DNA of 64,000 bases from contig JALOCJ010000002.1 of NCBI GenBank assembly GCA_023227825.1, forward strand, positions 1 through 64,000, read 5' to 3'. Under the pieces are notes generated by a model. It searched no databases. It was not told the origin of the DNA and saw nothing but the letters and a program-made list of their open reading frames with translations. Positions 63,073-64,000 of the stretch are shown here, piece after piece; the first letter of the stretch is position 1, and the number at the start of each line of letters is the position of its first letter. The position numbers and the translations under genes are program-made. Source of the stretch: Candidatus Cloacimonas sp. (GTDB lineage: Bacteria; Cloacimonadota; Cloacimonadia; Cloacimonadales; Cloacimonadaceae).

Positions 63073-64000
63073 ATGCAACCGGGAAGAATATATCTTGATA
63101 ATTGTGTAACTACCTGTTGTGCACCGGAAGTTATAAAAGAAATGCAACCCTATCTGGAAGAAAAGTTTTGGTTTCCAGGAACTTTTATTAGCACGGGAGA
63201 AAACACTAATAACTTGATAATTGAAGCTCAGAAGACAATAGCTGAAACTCTTGGAGCCAGCCCTAAGGAAATTCATTTTACTTCCGGCGGCACTTTGGCT
63301 AATAATATAGCTATTAAGGGGTTGGCTAATGCCTATAAACAGCAGGGAAAGCATATAATCGTTTCCGTTGTAGATTATCCTGATTTATTAACTAATGCTG
63401 CTTATTTGGAAAAGAACGGTTTTGAAGTAACTTACCTTTCTTCAGATAGCGAGGGTTTTATTTCCCTAAAAGAGTTGAAACAGGCAATCCGTAAAGATAC
63501 AATTCTGTTTATGACTACGGCAGTAAATCATACAGTTGGAACAATTCAACCCTTATCAGATATAAAAGCTGTTTTAGATAGTGCTGACCATAAAATTTAT
63601 TATCACCTGGATGCAGGCCAGGGCTATGGAAAAATACCTTTGAATGTAAATGAACTGGGAATAGATACAATGTCTATTAGTGCCCATAAAATACACGGAC
63701 CTCAAGGTATTGGTGCACTTTATCAAAGAACGGGAACAAAATTGGCGCAATTGATTCATGGAATTAAAAGAGTGGATAATCTGCAAACAGGTGGTTTAAG
63801 TATTGCTCTTATTGCCGGTTTTGCTAAAGCTGTGGAACTTGCTTTCAGTGATTTTGAAACCAATATTGCTTACTTAAGAGAACTTTCCAATTACCTTTTG
63901 GAAAGGATAGAAAAGGAAATATCTGATGTTGAATTAAACGGTCCACGGGGAGAAAAAAGAGCTCCTCACAATATAAATGTTTCCATTGACTTTATTGAAG
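63073..64000 (+). CDS. Cysteine desulfurase-like class V aminotransferase (partial, runs off the end)
   Basis: The frame is open from the ATG at 63073 (AGGAG 7 bp upstream) to the window end, giving at least 309 residues. PLP-enzyme landmarks of the NifS/IscS family are present: the front LDNCVTT (usually LDNAATT), FTSGGTLANN (usually FTSGGTEANN), the NHTVGTIQPL turn, YYHLDAGQGYGKIPL with the PLP-contacting Asp, and SAHKIHGPQGIGALY with the Schiff-base Lys. The substitutions at the front (NCVTTCC) and at the T/E of SGGT suggest a divergent relative. The C-terminal Cys-loop is not in the window, so sulfur transfer cannot be confirmed. It starts 61 bp after the secreted-protein stop. Confidence 0.82.
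   Translation, partial: MQPGRIYLDNCVTTCCAPEVIKEMQPYLEEKFWFPGTFISTGENTNNLIIEAQKTIAETLGASPKEIHFTSGGTLANNIAIKGLANAYKQQGKHIIVSVVDYPDLLTNAAYLEKNGFEVTYLSSDSEGFISLKELKQAIRKDTILFMTTAVNHTVGTIQPLSDIKAVLDSADHKIYYHLDAGQGYGKIPLNVNELGIDTMSISAHKIHGPQGIGALYQRTGTKLAQLIHGIKRVDNLQTGGLSIALIAGFAKAVELAFSDFETNIAYLRELSNYLLERIEKEISDVELNGPRGEKRAPHNINVSIDFIE

Overview
This is an AT-rich bacterial chromosome segment. It most likely comes from a member of Candidatus Cloacimonadota (WWE1) in the FCB superphylum, close to Ca. Cloacimonas. That placement is inferred from several things seen together: secreted proteins ending in YPNPFNPSTTI-type secretion tails followed by an (Y/L)N(V/L)KGQKVR strand, a sodium-pumping methylmalonyl-CoA decarboxylase operon, a soluble NuoE/NuoF/NuoG-like electron-transfer set, Kdo and Lpt genes showing a Gram-negative envelope, and many families of short intergenic repeats. 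No phage, transposase, plasmid, rRNA or CRISPR locus was found.

Layout. 1-5.6 kb: a secreted FG-GAP protein, a field of inverted-repeat elements, an ABC-F ATPase and a macro-domain protein. 5.6-14.5 kb: a lamin-tail secreted protein, glycogen phosphorylase, a YifB/ComM-type ATPase and a second FG-GAP/FnIII secreted protein. 14.5-21.1 kb (minus strand): mtnA, an MTA/SAH-type deaminase, smpB, then a two-subunit xanthine dehydrogenase; this forms a nucleoside/SAM by-product salvage block. 21.8-27.0 kb (minus): methylmalonyl-CoA decarboxylase subunits alpha (with an apparent one-base frameshift), gamma/delta-like, double biotin carrier and beta, ending in a 3-phosphoglycerate dehydrogenase-like gene. 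27.2-31.6 kb (plus): tRNA-Lys(CTT), metK, then kdsA-kdsC-lptC-lptA for lipopolysaccharide synthesis and export. 31.8-36.2 kb (minus): hexapeptide acyltransferase, polyprenyl-phosphate glycosyltransferase, a small secreted protein, ruvB and a polysaccharide flippase. 36.3-39 kb: a XerC/D recombinase and a B12-binding radical SAM protein. 39.1-44.8 kb (minus): nuoE, nuoF and a 1133-residue NuoG/GltD/FdhA-like fusion. 45.5-52.8 kb (plus): a tandem pair of about 980-residue receiver plus PPDK-type ATP-grasp proteins of unknown function, then glutamate dehydrogenase. 53-58.3 kb: an S1-domain protein, lysS and (minus) htpG. 59-64 kb: a 1306-residue secreted protein and a partial cysteine desulfurase-like gene running off the end.

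Metabolically the window fits an amino-acid/propionate fermenter. Glutamate dehydrogenase, the sodium-translocating decarboxylase and the NADH-linked flavin/Fe-S complex would connect amino-acid oxidation to a sodium gradient and ferredoxin/NAD(P) pools.

The most unusual content is between and beside the genes. (1) Four intergenic cassettes have one architecture: 11-bp units carrying TAAC, an 11-bp centre, then 11-bp units carrying GTTA. A fifth locus uses a different 11-mer. (2) A hairpin family built on GGTTGACC...GGTCAACC and AACGAC...GTCGTT supplies the stop codon of smpB and the last ~31 codons of the NuoG-like protein. (3) Two 111-bp elements have near-perfect inverted ends. (4) The paired ATP-grasp proteins keep an apparently complete ATP site but lack the phosphohistidine and PEP/pyruvate domains, and their receiver domains have decayed to different degrees. 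All function calls come from reading motifs by eye; no database search was possible.
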